A stretch of DNA of 64,000 nucleotides from Mesorhizobium sp. ES1-1 (GCF_020164785.1 NZ_JAIUGX010000008.1:186001-250000), one strand, 5' to 3'. Positions 1-8,591 are shown, counted from the stretch's first letter. The notes: generated from the letters alone by a model not told the origin. Numbers and translations: made by a program.

Positions 1-80
1 CCACTCACGGGCCTGCGAACGCCGGCTCATAGCCGTGGCGCGTCATCCCGACACAGAGCAATCCCTGCCCCCATCATCGG

Positions 81-96
81 ACGTGCCAAAGCACGT
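81..96 (-). terminator. Small hairpin downstream of the beta-lactamase gene
   Basis: ACGTGC and GCACGT form a perfect 6-bp stem around CAAA, just past the stop codon of the leftward beta-lactamase gene. No T-run follows on the minus strand, so it is at best a weak terminator. I see nothing else in bases 1-80. Confidence 0.25.
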
Positions 97-103
97 GGCC
101 TGA

Positions 104-931
104 TTACTTTACCAGGAGCGGCAGGTCTTTCAGGAACGTCGCCCGGGTCTTGAGCCCTTTGGGCATATCGGTGCGGCGCGCATCGACGACCAGGCGGGCA
201 AAGACGATCCGCCGGCCATCCTTGTCCGCCCAGCCCACGAACCAGCCGAGAGAACGCTTGTCTTTGGACTTGCCGGCGTCATTGGTCACCCTTGTGCTGC
301 CGGTCTTGCCTTGCACGGTCCAGCCTCCGGCCTGGAATGTCGGGATGATGGCGGACGTCATGTCGTAGGCCTTGGCCGACACCGGCAGCGTGCGCGCCAG
401 CAGCTTGCGCAGGAAATCAACCTGCTCGACCGGCGTGATCTCGAGCGAGGAATTAACCCAGGAACGGGTCAACCCGTCATTCTTGCCGGGAGTGCCGGAG
501 ACATCCTTGTTGCCGTAGTCGAGTTTCGAAACATAGCCGGCAAACTTCTCGGCGCCCAGCCGCCACGTGATCTCGCGGGAGAACCAGAGAACCGAGTGTC
601 GCTCCCAGATCACCGGATCGACGGTCTTCTGATCGCGTTTCACTGCGTTGAATTCCGGCTTGTAGTCCCAGGCCGGCGTGTGCTCGTCGGCGAGGATTCC
701 GGCATCATAGCCGATCAGGGCGAGCGGCACCTTGAACGTCGAGGCCGGGCTGAATCGCTGGTCGCAGGTGCCGTCCTGATAGAGCGTCTTGCCGCTCGCC
801 GCATCGGCAATCAAGGTGCACTGAACATCGCCGATCGGCGCCGACTGCGCGCGCATCGGAAACCCAAGCAGCCAGGCGAGCAGGAACAGGATGCCGGCAA
901 ATATGAAGGGAAGACGGTCGACGTTGCGCAT
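104..931 (-). CDS. Class D (OXA-type) beta-lactamase
   Basis: A serine beta-lactamase that should hydrolyse penicillins and some other beta-lactams in the periplasm. The 275-residue protein begins with a hydrophobic signal segment (about residues 8-30, ending near AQSA). It then carries the class D signatures in order: S64-T65-F66-K67 (nucleophile serine and the lysine that is carboxylated in this class), S113-V114-L115 (the SxV position), Y139-G140-N141, and K209-T210-G211. A W-x-x-G element follows near 230-233. The length is normal for OXA enzymes. It stands alone between a non-coding edge and yidD, with no insertion sequence, integron site or composition shift, so a resident chromosomal gene is the simplest reading. 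Substrate range cannot be read from the sequence. Confidence 0.93.
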   Translation of the reverse strand: MRNVDRLPFIFAGILFLLAWLLGFPMRAQSAPIGDVQCTLIADAASGKTLYQDGTCDQRFSPASTFKVPLALIGYDAGILADEHTPAWDYKPEFNAVKRDQKTVDPVIWERHSVLWFSREITWRLGAEKFAGYVSKLDYGNKDVSGTPGKNDGLTRSWVNSSLEITPVEQVDFLRKLLARTLPVSAKAYDMTSAIIPTFQAGGWTVQGKTGSTRVTNDAGKSKDKRSLGWFVGWADKDGRRIVFARLVVDARRTDMPKGLKTRATFLKDLPLLVK

Positions 932-1072
932 TGGTGCTCGCTCCAGAAGGTGTTCGCGAGCGGGCTTAGCCGGGCCCTTTGTCCCGAATTTGTTTCAAAT
1001 GCGCAGTCTTTATGAAGGTTTGCGTTAACCCTACCAGATCGTGAACGAGCACTGCTGTACGGCAGTGCTGAC

Positions 1073-1450
1073 TCAATCAGGCCTTCGGTCGGCGCGCTTT
1101 CGACCGATCCGCCAGTAACGCCAAGGCATGAACCAGACATAATGGTCGGCCAGCCTTTCGGGCACCAGATCGACGCCATGCGTACCGAAGGGCCCGCACC
1201 GAAGTACACGGAAAAAGCCCATCCAGCCGCCGGCCCACAGACCGTGACGGGCGATCGCTTCATGCGCGTATTCGGAGCAGGTCGGCAAATGCCGACATGA
1301 ATTGCCGACAAAGCCGGAGAGCGTCAGTTGGTAAAGACGCACGAGCGAAGTGCCGGCAAGTCGACCCGGTGTCTTGCGCCATGGGCCCGGCCAGTTTCGG
1401 CTCCGTCCAGGCGGCCTGGCGGTGTTGGCATGCCCATGCGGATCGTGCAC
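1073..1450 (-). CDS. yidD: YidD membrane protein insertion efficiency factor
   Basis: A small protein thought to help YidC/Sec insert inner-membrane proteins. The core GNSCRHLPTCSEYA, with two conserved cysteines, is the family signature. It is followed by the hydrophobic stretch with GGW-MGFFRVLRC and GTHGVDLVP. I chose the GTG at 1450 (125 codons). The upstream extension to 1633 reads as Arg/Ala-rich low-complexity sequence without homology character. The core of the family is about 70-85 residues, so the N-terminal 30 or so residues here remain uncertain. In related rhizobia yidD lies near the IscU-like and folE genes. Here a LysR gene separates it from them. Confidence 0.88.
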   Translation of the reverse strand: MHDPHGHANTARPPGRSRNWPGPWRKTPGRLAGTSLVRLYQLTLSGFVGNSCRHLPTCSEYAHEAIARHGLWAGGWMGFFRVLRCGPFGTHGVDLVPERLADHYVWFMPWRYWRIGRKRADRRPD

Positions 1451-1532
1451 CCTCTTCTCCGTAGCGCGTGGCAGCTGGATAGATGTGGCCTTCCCCCGGA
1501 GAACGCAATCCCCGCGCCTTGCATGGCGTCCG

Positions 1533-1691
1533 TCACCGGCGCGAGCGGCGAAACGGCTCCCCGCCAGACGCGGGCGCCCAGCGGCAAGGGCCGGTCGGCT
1601 TATCGCGGCGCTTTGCGTCGTGTCTGCCGTCATGCCATTGAAACGTGGCGACCCGCATCACATCGCCAAGGATGCTCAGGAAGTGGATCAT
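1533..1691 (-). CDS. Possible 52-aa small ORF divergent from the LysR gene
   Basis: An ATG at 1691 is preceded by a strong AAAGGAG ribosome-binding site 8 bases upstream and opens a 52-codon frame starting MIHFLSILGDVMRVATF. The C-terminal half is Arg/Pro/Gly-rich and looks like random GC-rich translation. I recognise no family. It could be the start of a degraded gene once divergently transcribed from the LysR regulator, whose genes often control a divergent neighbour. It overlaps the dubious upstream extension of yidD in another frame. I see nothing else between 1451 and 1782. Confidence 0.25.
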   Translation of the reverse strand: MIHFLSILGDVMRVATFQWHDGRHDAKRRDKPTGPCRWAPASGGEPFRRSRR

Positions 1692-1782
1692 GGTCGGTCT
1701 CCTTTGATCCGATTAGACCGCCACTGGCCTTAGCCTTCAAACGAGTATAATTTCCGCCTTGGATAATCCTGGGTTATGCGAA

Positions 1783-2697
1783 ATGAAGCGCGCACGCCTG
1801 CCATTGACGGCATTGAGGAGTTTCGAGGCGGCGGGGCGGCATCTCAGCTTCAGCCGGGCCGCCGAGGAGCTCTTCGTCTCGCAGGCGGCGATAAGCCGCC
1901 AGATCCGCGAGCTCGAAACCTTCTTGCGGCAGCCTCTGTTCGAACGCCACCATCGCCGCGTCGAACTGACGGACGCGGGCGGCCGGCTGCTGGGCCAATT
2001 GGTCAGGAGTTTCGACGACATCGACAGGCTGCTTTCTGAACTGGTCGCGGTGACCGCGCAGTCTGTGGTTCGTGTCAGCGTCGAGCCGTCGCTTGCTTCC
2101 GTGTGGCTGGTGCCCCGGCTCAATCGGTTTCGTGAGTTGCGGCCCGATATCGACGTTTCCCTGGAAGTCGATCCGAGACTGATCGAATTCCGCAGCGATC
2201 AGCCCGAGCTTGCGCTGCGCTTCAGCGCGAACACCACCTCCTGGACCCGCAGCCAGGCCCATCGGCTTGCCTTGACCGTCGACTCGCCGGTCCTTGCGCC
2301 AGCATTGCTGGCATCGGGCCCTGCCCTGGAAAAGCCGGCGGACCTTATTCACTACACGCTGCTGCACGAAGAAAATCGTCAGGGCTGGGCGCGCTGGTTC
2401 GAGGCGGCGGGTGTGCCTGCCGATGCGGCGCCCGCGCGCGGCCCGATGCTGGCTGATGCCTCGCTTTCCAGACAGGCCGCCTTGCTTGGACATGGCGTGG
2501 CATTGGGCGATCTCTCGCAGATCGGCGACGAAATCGCGTCCGGCGTTTTGATCAAGCCTTTCGACATCGACGTCGCCTCTGGCGCCTATTGGCTGGTCGC
2601 CAGGAATTTCAAGGCGCTGTCGGAGCCAGCCGCAGCCTTCGCCGACTGGATACTGAGCGAATTCGCCAGCAACAGACCTGTGCGTTCCGAAGCGTGA
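1783..2697 (+). CDS. LysR-family transcriptional regulator (GcvA-like)
   Basis: A DNA-binding regulator of 304 residues. The N-terminal winged helix-turn-helix contains FSRAAEELFVSQAAISRQIR at roughly residues 25-44, followed by PLFER and the LTDAG loop typical of LysR proteins. The remainder forms the effector-binding domain. The opening pattern (RLPLTALRSFEAAGRHLSF) is that of the GcvA/AmpR branch. The start is the ATG at 1783; a TTG eight codons upstream is possible but less likely. It points toward the IscU-like gene and ends 7 bases from that gene's stop codon. Its target is not evident. The class D beta-lactamase lies two genes away, but AmpR-type control of it would be speculation. Confidence 0.92.
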   Translation: MKRARLPLTALRSFEAAGRHLSFSRAAEELFVSQAAISRQIRELETFLRQPLFERHHRRVELTDAGGRLLGQLVRSFDDIDRLLSELVAVTAQSVVRVSVEPSLASVWLVPRLNRFRELRPDIDVSLEVDPRLIEFRSDQPELALRFSANTTSWTRSQAHRLALTVDSPVLAPALLASGPALEKPADLIHYTLLHEENRQGWARWFEAAGVPADAAPARGPMLADASLSRQAALLGHGVALGDLSQIGDEIASGVLIKPFDIDVASGAYWLVARNFKALSEPAAAFADWILSEFASNRPVRSEA

Positions 2698-2704
2698 TGG
2701 ATCC

Positions 2705-3151
2705 TTATGCCACCTTTTCGGCCAGCTTTTTCTCAATCTGGCCGATGGCGTCGACTACGGCGTCGAAGGTCAGCATGGTGGACGCATGGCGCGCTTTGTA
2801 GTCGCGCACCGGCTCCAGATACTTCAGGTCGGCGAAGCGGCCCTGGGGCGGCTCGCCATTTTCCTTCAGCATCTTCAGCATGGCGTCGCGCACCGCGCGC
2901 AATTCTTCCGCGCTGGCGCCGACGACATGCTGGGCCATGATCGAGGATGAGGCCTGGCCAAGCGCGCAGGCCTTCACGTCATGGGCGAAATCGGTAACCA
3001 CGCCGTCCTTCATCATGAGGTCGACCGTGACGGTCGAGCCGCAAAGCTTTGAGTGAGCCTTTGCCGTTGCGTCGGGATGATCGAGCCGACCGATGCGCGC
3101 GATGTTTCCGGCAAAGCCGAGAATTTTCGCATTATAGACATCGTTGATCAT
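2705..3151 (-). CDS. IscU/SufU-like iron-sulfur cluster scaffold protein
   Basis: A NifU N-terminal/IscU-fold protein of 148 residues, expected to hold nascent Fe-S clusters in the cytoplasm. The start is taken at MINDVYN (3151), because the family begins at this motif; an in-frame ATG eight codons upstream exists. Two of the usual three ligand cysteines are visible, in SKLCGST (Cys37) and KACALGQAS (Cys62), with an Asp near 45. The third position, where IscU/SufU carry Cys, reads KARHAST, with His in place of Cys. This is the only scaffold-like gene in the window. It diverges from folE across a 241-bp intergenic region that contains a TATATAATG stretch near 3230. Confidence 0.88.
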   Translation of the reverse strand: MINDVYNAKILGFAGNIARIGRLDHPDATAKAHSKLCGSTVTVDLMMKDGVVTDFAHDVKACALGQASSSIMAQHVVGASAEELRAVRDAMLKMLKENGEPPQGRFADLKYLEPVRDYKARHASTMLTFDAVVDAIGQIEKKLAEKVA

Positions 3152-3392
3152 GATTTTCCAATCCGTCGCCGCCAAGCGAACAGCGATTGCCGCTGCAGTG
3201 TCTTCCTTTCGCTTGGCGTGACCTTATATAATGTTGGCAATCCGGGATCGACAAGGCAACGAAAGTACCCTCCTTTCCGGAAAAGTTCACGCCGCTTGCG
3301 GGACTGGAAACAGGGCAGGTTTCCAACGCGAAAGCCCGTGGTCCGTTCAACTTGTTCCTTCCCGGCGGAGGAACCGCGGGAGACGCCTTTTC

Positions 3393-4028
3393 ATGGATGC
3401 CGTGATCAAGAAGCTCATGCCCCAGGCAGCCTATATGGACCGGCCTGCCACCGACCGGCCAAGCGAGGCCGAGGTTGAGGCTGCCGTGCGCACGCTGCTG
3501 CGCTGGACCGGGGACAATCCGGATCGCGAAGGGCTGATCGATACGCCGAAACGGGTGGCCAAGGCCTATCGCGAAATGTTCGGCGGCTACGACATGTCGC
3601 CGGCCGACGAGCTTGGCCGCACCTTCGAGGAGGTCGCCGGCTATGATGATTTGGTGATCGTCAAGGATATCCAGTTCCACTCGCATTGCGAGCACCACAT
3701 GGTGCCGATTATCGGCAAGGCGCATGTCGGTTATTTGCCGGACGGCAAGGTCGTCGGCCTGTCGAAGATCGCGCGTGTCGTCGATATCTTCGCTCACCGC
3801 CTGCAGACGCAGGAGGCGCTGACGGCGCAGATCGCCGGCGTGATCCAGGATGTCCTCAATCCGCGCGGCGTCGCTGTCATGATCGAGGCCGAACATATGT
3901 GTATGGCCATGCGCGGCATCCGCAAGCAGGGCTCCACCACATTGACCTCGACCTTCACCGGCGTCTTCAAGGACACGCCCGAAGAGCAGGTTCGCTTCGT
4001 CACCATGGTGCGCGGCGGCGGGGTCTGA
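3393..4028 (+). CDS. folE: GTP cyclohydrolase I
   Basis: Converts GTP to 7,8-dihydroneopterin triphosphate, the first step of tetrahydrofolate synthesis and a branch point for queuosine-type deazapurines. The protein is 211 residues. The zinc ligands are visible as Cys99 and His102 in HSHCEHH and Cys170 in EHMCMAMRG. The core also shows [11 protein letters not shown] and the C-terminal RVxFxTMVRGG-type ending. Start ATG 3393 gives MDAVIKK. An open frame extends 54 codons further upstream but without homology character. hisI follows after 37 bases in the same direction, so the two are probably cotranscribed. Confidence 0.97.
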   Translation: MDAVIKKLMPQAAYMDRPATDRPSEAEVEAAVRTLLRWTGDNPDREGLIDTPKRVAKAYREMFGGYDMSPADELGRTFEEVAGYDDLVIVKDIQFHSHCEHHMVPIIGKAHVGYLPDGKVVGLSKIARVVDIFAHRLQTQEALTAQIAGVIQDVLNPRGVAVMIEAEHMCMAMRGIRKQGSTTLTSTFTGVFKDTPEEQVRFVTMVRGGGV

Positions 4029-4065
4029 ACGCCCCTCGCCGGCCACCAAGAACTAAGGACCGGCG

Positions 4066-4527
4066 ATGTCGGCACTGGAATTCCCGAAAGCCCCAACGCA
4101 CAAGATCGCGCTTGAGGAGGGCAGCGTCCTTTCGCCGCGCTTCGACGCCGCCGGCCTTATTACGGTCGTGGTTACCGATGCCGAGGACGGCATGCTGCTG
4201 ATGGTCGCGCATATGAACGCGCGAGCGCTGGCGCTGACGCTGGAAACCACCATCGCACATTATTGGTCACGCTCACGCAACGCCCTTTGGAAGAAGGGCG
4301 AGACCTCGGGTAACTTCCAGCATGTCGTCGAGATGCGGACCGATTGTGACCAGGATGCAGTGTGGCTGCGTGTCAAGGTCGCCGGCCATGACGCCACTTG
4401 CCATACGGGCCGTCGTTCTTGCTTCTATCGGACGGTGACGCTGGTTGGCGGCGAAGCAACGCTTGCCGACGACGGCAGCGAGCGGCTGTTCGACGCGCAA
4501 ACCACCTATCGGAAGACGACCACTTGA
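4066..4527 (+). CDS. hisI: Phosphoribosyl-AMP cyclohydrolase
   Basis: Opens the purine ring of phosphoribosyl-AMP, the third step of histidine biosynthesis, in the cytoplasm. The 153-residue protein carries the family motifs: [18 protein letters not shown], the metal/substrate motif [11 protein letters not shown], and the zinc-binding [10 protein letters not shown]. It is a stand-alone HisI, not fused to HisE, as usual in alphaproteobacteria. The start at 4066 lies 37 bases after folE. The other his genes are not in the window. Confidence 0.97.
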   Translation: MSALEFPKAPTHKIALEEGSVLSPRFDAAGLITVVVTDAEDGMLLMVAHMNARALALTLETTIAHYWSRSRNALWKKGETSGNFQHVVEMRTDCDQDAVWLRVKVAGHDATCHTGRRSCFYRTVTLVGGEATLADDGSERLFDAQTTYRKTTT

Positions 4528-4607
4528 ACCTTCCGCCTCAAACCGACCACATAGATTCATCATTTCGATACGGCGCGCTCGTAGACTAGCTGTGGGACAA
4601 GGAGATC

Positions 4608-5579
4608 ATGGTGCTCGAGTGGGCGTCATTGCGTAACCGGCCGGACGTTCGGGAGGCCAACGGCCCGTCTTCGACGGGCACATCCGAAACCAAGACCCCT
4701 GGCAAGACCGGCATTTCGCTCGCTCTGGGTGGCGGCTGCGCGCGCGGCTGGGCGCATATCGGCGTGTTGCGCGCGCTGGACGAGGCCGGCATTGAAGTCT
4801 CGATGATCGCCGGAACCTCCATCGGTGCGCTGGTCGGCGGCTGTTATCTCGCCGGCAAACTGGATGAGTTGGAGGAGTTCGCCCGAGGCCTGAGCAGGCG
4901 GCGCATCTTCGGCCTGCTCGATCTCAACCTGCGCGGCAACGGGCTTTTCGGCGGCATGAAGCTGGATGCCCGCCTGCGAGAGCACGTGGCCGGCGTCCGC
5001 TTCGAGGACCTGCCCAAGCCATTCGTCTGCGTCGCGTCGGAGATACGCACCGGCCACGAGATATGGCTATCGAGCGGCTCTCTTATCACGGCCATGCGCG
5101 CGTCATACGCGCTGCCCGGCGTCTTCGAGCCGGTGAATTGCAACGGCCGCGTGCTGGTCGACGGCGCCCTGGTCAACCCGGTGCCGGTGTCGGTCTGCCG
5201 CGCCTATGAGCAACCGCTCGTCGTCGCTGTCAACCTTCACTATGATCTGTTCGGCCGTGCTGCCGTCATCAAGCATGGCGCTGGCGAGCTGGTCGTCGAA
5301 AAGGATGCGCCAAGGCCCGGCCAGTTCGATCCGCAACGCCAGTCCCGTGAGACTCGCCTGGGCATCACCGGCGTCATGGTCGAGGCCTTCAATATCATCC
5401 AAGACCGCATTTCTCGCGCCAGGCTGGCGGGCGATCCTCCCGACATGTCGCTTCAGCCGAAACTCAGCCATATCGGCCTGACCGAGTTCCACCGCGCCGA
5501 CGAGGCGATCAGCATCGGCTATCAGGCGACGATGGCGCAAATCGGTGAATTGACCCGCCTTCAGACAGTCCTGGCCTGA
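4608..5579 (+). CDS. Patatin-like phospholipase (RssA/YchK-like)
   Basis: A predicted serine acyl hydrolase of 323 residues. The oxyanion-hole glycine motif GGGCARGWAH lies at residues 41-50, the nucleophile elbow GTSIG at 69-73 (Ser71), and the catalytic aspartate in DGA at 185-187, giving the complete Ser-Asp dyad. The first 33 residues are polar and probably disordered; there is no signal peptide. An AAGGAG site sits just before ATG 4608. The family acts on phospholipids or acyl esters, and the physiological substrate is unknown. It is the last gene of the folE-hisI direction and converges on recJ with only 7 bases between stops. Confidence 0.93.
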   Translation: MVLEWASLRNRPDVREANGPSSTGTSETKTPGKTGISLALGGGCARGWAHIGVLRALDEAGIEVSMIAGTSIGALVGGCYLAGKLDELEEFARGLSRRRIFGLLDLNLRGNGLFGGMKLDARLREHVAGVRFEDLPKPFVCVASEIRTGHEIWLSSGSLITAMRASYALPGVFEPVNCNGRVLVDGALVNPVPVSVCRAYEQPLVVAVNLHYDLFGRAAVIKHGAGELVVEKDAPRPGQFDPQRQSRETRLGITGVMVEAFNIIQDRISRARLAGDPPDMSLQPKLSHIGLTEFHRADEAISIGYQATMAQIGELTRLQTVLA

Positions 5580-5586
5580 GTCTGCC

Positions 5587-7371
5587 TCAGGCTAGCGCCG
5601 CGTCGATGATGCGGAACTGCGCCGTTTGACTGCCGTTCCAATAGTTCCCCGACAGTGAACCGGCGACATGCACGGTCTTGCCCCGGTTCATGAACAAGAA
5701 TTCGCCAAGGACCGTGTCGATAGCCCTAAACGCGATCGCTTGGATGCGGCCGCCACTGTCAGACTGCAACTCGGCTCGAATGTGATTGGTGCCGACAAGC
5801 CGCGCATCAGCCAGTCGGTGGCGCGGCAGCGCGAAAACCGGCGGCGGATAGCCGGCGCCGAAGGGCCCCGCCTTCTCCAGCGCGTCCAGCAAGCCTAGCG
5901 TGGCGCCCTCCGCCGCCAGAGCGCCGTCGATCGCCAAGGTCTCCTCGCCTTGCAGCCGGAACACGTCGGCCGCTGCCCGTTCTTCGAAAAAGGCGCGCAG
6001 TTCGCCAAGCTTGGCGCGCTCGACCGTGATGCCCGCGGCCATGCCATGTCCGCCGCCCTTCACGATCAGCCCTGCATTGGCAGCCTCGCGCACCAGACGT
6101 CCGAGGTCGAAACCCGAGACCGAACGTCCCGAGCCGGTCCCCACGCCGTTGGCGTTGAAGGCGATGGCAAAGGCCGGACGCCTTGCGTGGTCCTTCAATC
6201 GCGAGGCGAGCAGGCCGACAATACCCGGATGCCAGCTATTGCTCGCGGTAACGACAATGGCCGGGCCATTGCCCCCGGCAAGCTCGGCGTCGGCTTCGGC
6301 GCGCGCCGCCGCCAGCATCTCCTGCTCCATGACCTGTCGTTCCTGGTTCAGCCGATCGAGCGTCTCGGCGATGGCGCGTGCCTCTACGGGATCGTCAGTG
6401 GCGAGCAGCCGGCTGCCGAGTGCCGCATCGCCGATCCGTCCGCCGGCATTGATGCGCGGGCCGATCAGATAGGCCAGGTGGAATGCGCTGATCGGCTCGC
6501 CGATGCGTGAGACACGCGCAAGCGCCGCCAGCCCTTCGTTCTTCTGCTGGCGCGCCACCTGCAGGCCCTTGACCACAAAGGCGCGGTTGACGCCGGTGAG
6601 CGGCACGACATCACAGATGGTGGCAAGCGCCACCAGATCCAGCAACGAAAGCAGGTCGGGCGGCGCGGCATCGGGCAATAGGGCGCGCAGCAGCCGCGCC
6701 GTTTGCACCAGGGCAAGGAAGACCACGCCCGCGGCGCAGAGATGGCCCTGCCCGGAAAGATCATCGTCACGATTGGGATTGACGACCGCTATCGCCGCAG
6801 GGAGGGGACCGCCGACCTGATGGTGATCGAGCACGACGACATCGCCGCCGGCCTCATTGGCGGCATTGATGGAAGCAGCGCTGTTGGTGCCGCAATCGAC
6901 AGTCACGATCAATGTCGCCCCGCGCGACACCAATTCGCGCATAGCATCGGGATTTGGGCCATAGCCCTCAAAAATACGATCCGGAATGTAGATTTCAGAC
7001 GGCACCGAGAAATGCGCAAGGAACCGCTTCAACAAAGCCGACGAGGCGGCGCCATCGACATCGTAATCGCCGAAGATCGCCACCTTTTCCCTGGCCACCA
7101 CCGCCGCGGCAATGCGGGCCGCGGCCCTGTCCATATCGGTCAACGAAGCCGGATTCGGTAACAAGTCGCGGATCGTCGGGTCAAGAAAACGCTGGGTCTC
7201 TTCGGCGGTGACGCCACGTCCGGCAAGTACGCGCGCAACGATGTCGGGGACGCCATGCCCTTGCGCAATGGCAAGCGCGATCATGTCCTGGCGTTCCGTC
7301 AGCCTGTGCTGCCACGAAATACCGGTGGCCGACTGTCTGACATCGAGAAATAGTCGTCTGTCGCCCGTCAT
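5587..7371 (-). CDS. recJ: Single-stranded-DNA-specific exonuclease RecJ
   Basis: A 5'-3' single-strand exonuclease used in recombinational and mismatch repair. The 594-residue protein has the DHH-phosphoesterase motifs FGDYDVDGAAS, TVDCGTNS and VLDHHQVGG in the N-terminal half. The DHHA1 part follows, with GGRIGDAALGSRLL and the C-terminal GGHGMAAG, then an OB-like end. The start at 7371 (MTGDRRLFLDVRQSATG) matches the usual beginning of rhizobial RecJ; a 17-codon upstream extension is unlikely. In rhizobia recJ commonly follows hom and glpX. Here hom is present upstream but glpX is not. Confidence 0.97.
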   Translation of the reverse strand: MTGDRRLFLDVRQSATGISWQHRLTERQDMIALAIAQGHGVPDIVARVLAGRGVTAEETQRFLDPTIRDLLPNPASLTDMDRAAARIAAAVVAREKVAIFGDYDVDGAASSALLKRFLAHFSVPSEIYIPDRIFEGYGPNPDAMRELVSRGATLIVTVDCGTNSAASINAANEAGGDVVVLDHHQVGGPLPAAIAVVNPNRDDDLSGQGHLCAAGVVFLALVQTARLLRALLPDAAPPDLLSLLDLVALATICDVVPLTGVNRAFVVKGLQVARQQKNEGLAALARVSRIGEPISAFHLAYLIGPRINAGGRIGDAALGSRLLATDDPVEARAIAETLDRLNQERQVMEQEMLAAARAEADAELAGGNGPAIVVTASNSWHPGIVGLLASRLKDHARRPAFAIAFNANGVGTGSGRSVSGFDLGRLVREAANAGLIVKGGGHGMAAGITVERAKLGELRAFFEERAAADVFRLQGEETLAIDGALAAEGATLGLLDALEKAGPFGAGYPPPVFALPRHRLADARLVGTNHIRAELQSDSGGRIQAIAFRAIDTVLGEFLFMNRGKTVHVAGSLSGNYWNGSQTAQFRIIDAALA

Positions 7372-7547
7372 GCAAAAGCTCGCCAGCCGTGTACGCCCAC
7401 GCGAAAGACCAGAGGCGCCCACGAGCGAGGGTGTAGCGATGGCACCGTCACGAGAGATCTCGAATGCAACTACACTTCCCGCTTTTCAGCCTGCCGCCGA
7501 AGCCATTTGTCGGCAGCATCTCCATGATCTTGGCCTCGTCATCTCCG

Positions 7548-7692
7548 AGTGATGCCATGACCAGCCGGTCGACCCTTAATCATCGCCACATCCCTCAAGC
7601 AAGATGCCGTCCGCATTCTGCGTGTTGCGGCAGAACCGGGTGATGATTGTCGCCTGCGAAATCGCGGCAGCGTGCCAGTCGAAAGCCTTCAT
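7548..7692 (-). pseudogene. Probable remnant of a DUF6434-type small protein gene
   Basis: From ATG 7692, preceded by an AAGGA site, a 38-codon frame reads MKAFDWHAAAIS...TIITRFCRNTQN...GCGDD and stops at 7576. From memory, DUF6434/SAP-associated proteins have FDWH, then NTQN, then CG-D-F-FDR-FMAW. Immediately after the stop, a one-base frame change restores VDRLVMAS at about 7574-7551, matching the expected FDRxFMAW step. This suggests a frameshifted, decaying copy. Downstream of that the homology fades. The assignment rests on a short motif, so confidence is moderate. The rest of 7372-7875 shows no other gene. Confidence 0.42.
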
Positions 7693-7875
7693 GGCGAATC
7701 CTTGCGTGGCCAATATCGGGCCAGCCGCATGGCTATCGGTTGCAATGTGGCTTCGCAAGCATTGCGACCGCCGGCAATCTCACGCGGCGGACGGGGTGAC
7801 TGTCACTAAAACAATGACGCCGGCCAAGCTGCGAACAGCCGGCCGGCGCCGATGCGGAAAAAGAGTTGCTGGCGG

Positions 7876-8043
7876 CTAGAAAACCGCCAGGTATTTGAGC
7901 AACGAAATGATACCGATGATAATGACGATGACCTGAACGATCTGTCTCATCTTGGCGTCGAGCGGGAGCCGCTGGACCAAGTACAGAATGAGAATAATGA
8001 CGAGAAATGTGATCAGAATACCGACCAGCACGGATGAAGCCAT
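7876..8043 (-). CDS. 55-aa membrane protein, Thivi_2564-like
   Basis: A small gene of 55 codons plus stop, preceded by a perfect AAGGAGG site 7 bases before ATG 8043. The protein has a hydrophobic helix at about residues 5-23 (LITFLVIILILYLV pattern), the short polar hinge QRLPLDAKMRQIV, and a second helix to the C-terminus ending KYLAVF. This helix-PLD-K-R-helix layout is that of the Thivi_2564 family of tiny membrane proteins. The function is unknown. Its neighbour is a DUF883 membrane-anchored protein, a pairing that suggests envelope or osmotic stress, but that is inference. Confidence 0.8.
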   Translation of the reverse strand: MASSVLVGILITFLVIILILYLVQRLPLDAKMRQIVQVIVIIIGIISLLKYLAVF

Positions 8044-8115
8044 AGTGCCCTCCTTGAAAACTAACGTATGAAAATGTCAGAGCGCGGGCAGCAAAATCAG
8101 CTGCCTTGGATTGAC

Positions 8116-8472
8116 TTAATACCAGCGGCGGGTGGTGTCGCTCGTCGTCTGGCCAACAGCCAGACCGGCTAGAAAGCCGAGGAGGCAGATCACGCCAACC
8201 AGCGCTGTCGTGGTGCCGGGGTTTTCGCGGGCGACGTCCGACACTGCCTGTGCCTGGGTGCGGAGCTGTTGAGTCGTGCGCGACGCGCGGGCGGCGGCCG
8301 TATCATACATGTCAGAGGCCTGCTCACTGGCATTGTTCACAAGATCCGCGCTGCGTGCCGCGATGGTCTTGTTGATCTTGGTGATCTCCCTGCGGAGCTC
8401 GGCGATCTGCCTCTCCATCGTCTTCTGGGCATCCTCGCTCTGCGGGACATCTGACTTGGTGGTTTCGGCCAT
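8116..8472 (-). CDS. DUF883 (ElaB/YqjD-like) tail-anchored protein
   Basis: A 118-residue protein beginning MAETTKSDVPQS. A long amphipathic, coiled-coil-prone segment covers roughly residues 15-80 (repeated E/K/R/A with IAELRREITKINKTIA). It is followed by ENPGTTTALVGVICLLGFLAGLAVG, a single C-terminal transmembrane helix with the ENP entry typical of DUF883. E. coli members bind ribosomes at the membrane in stationary phase; whether this one does is unknown. Start 8472 is supported by AAAGGA upstream. It is followed in the same direction by the 55-aa membrane protein gene (73-bp gap). Confidence 0.85.
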   Translation of the reverse strand: MAETTKSDVPQSEDAQKTMERQIAELRREITKINKTIAARSADLVNNASEQASDMYDTAAARASRTTQQLRTQAQAVSDVARENPGTTTALVGVICLLGFLAGLAVGQTTSDTTRRWY

Positions 8473-8591
8473 GAACTGGTTCCTTTGGTTGCTGACCAAC
8501 AGAACGGCGGCGACCAGGATTCGTTCCGGTGGCCCATCGTATCGATGATAGGGCAACGGATAATCTCGGTGGGTAAAAGGCGGCGGCGAAA

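Noticed and set aside
1073..1633. Full 186-codon yidD frame
   Set aside because: The first 61 codons read as Arg/Ala-rich random sequence; the family core fits a start at 1450 or later.
104..2697. AmpR-ampC-like pairing of the LysR gene with the beta-lactamase
   Set aside because: The genes are not adjacent or divergent (yidD lies between) and no LysR site was found at the bla start; no support beyond proximity.
3222..3255. Strong promoter at the TATATAATG near 3230
   Set aside because: No -35 element at proper spacing on the plus strand and only a weak one on the minus strand, so not listed as a feature.
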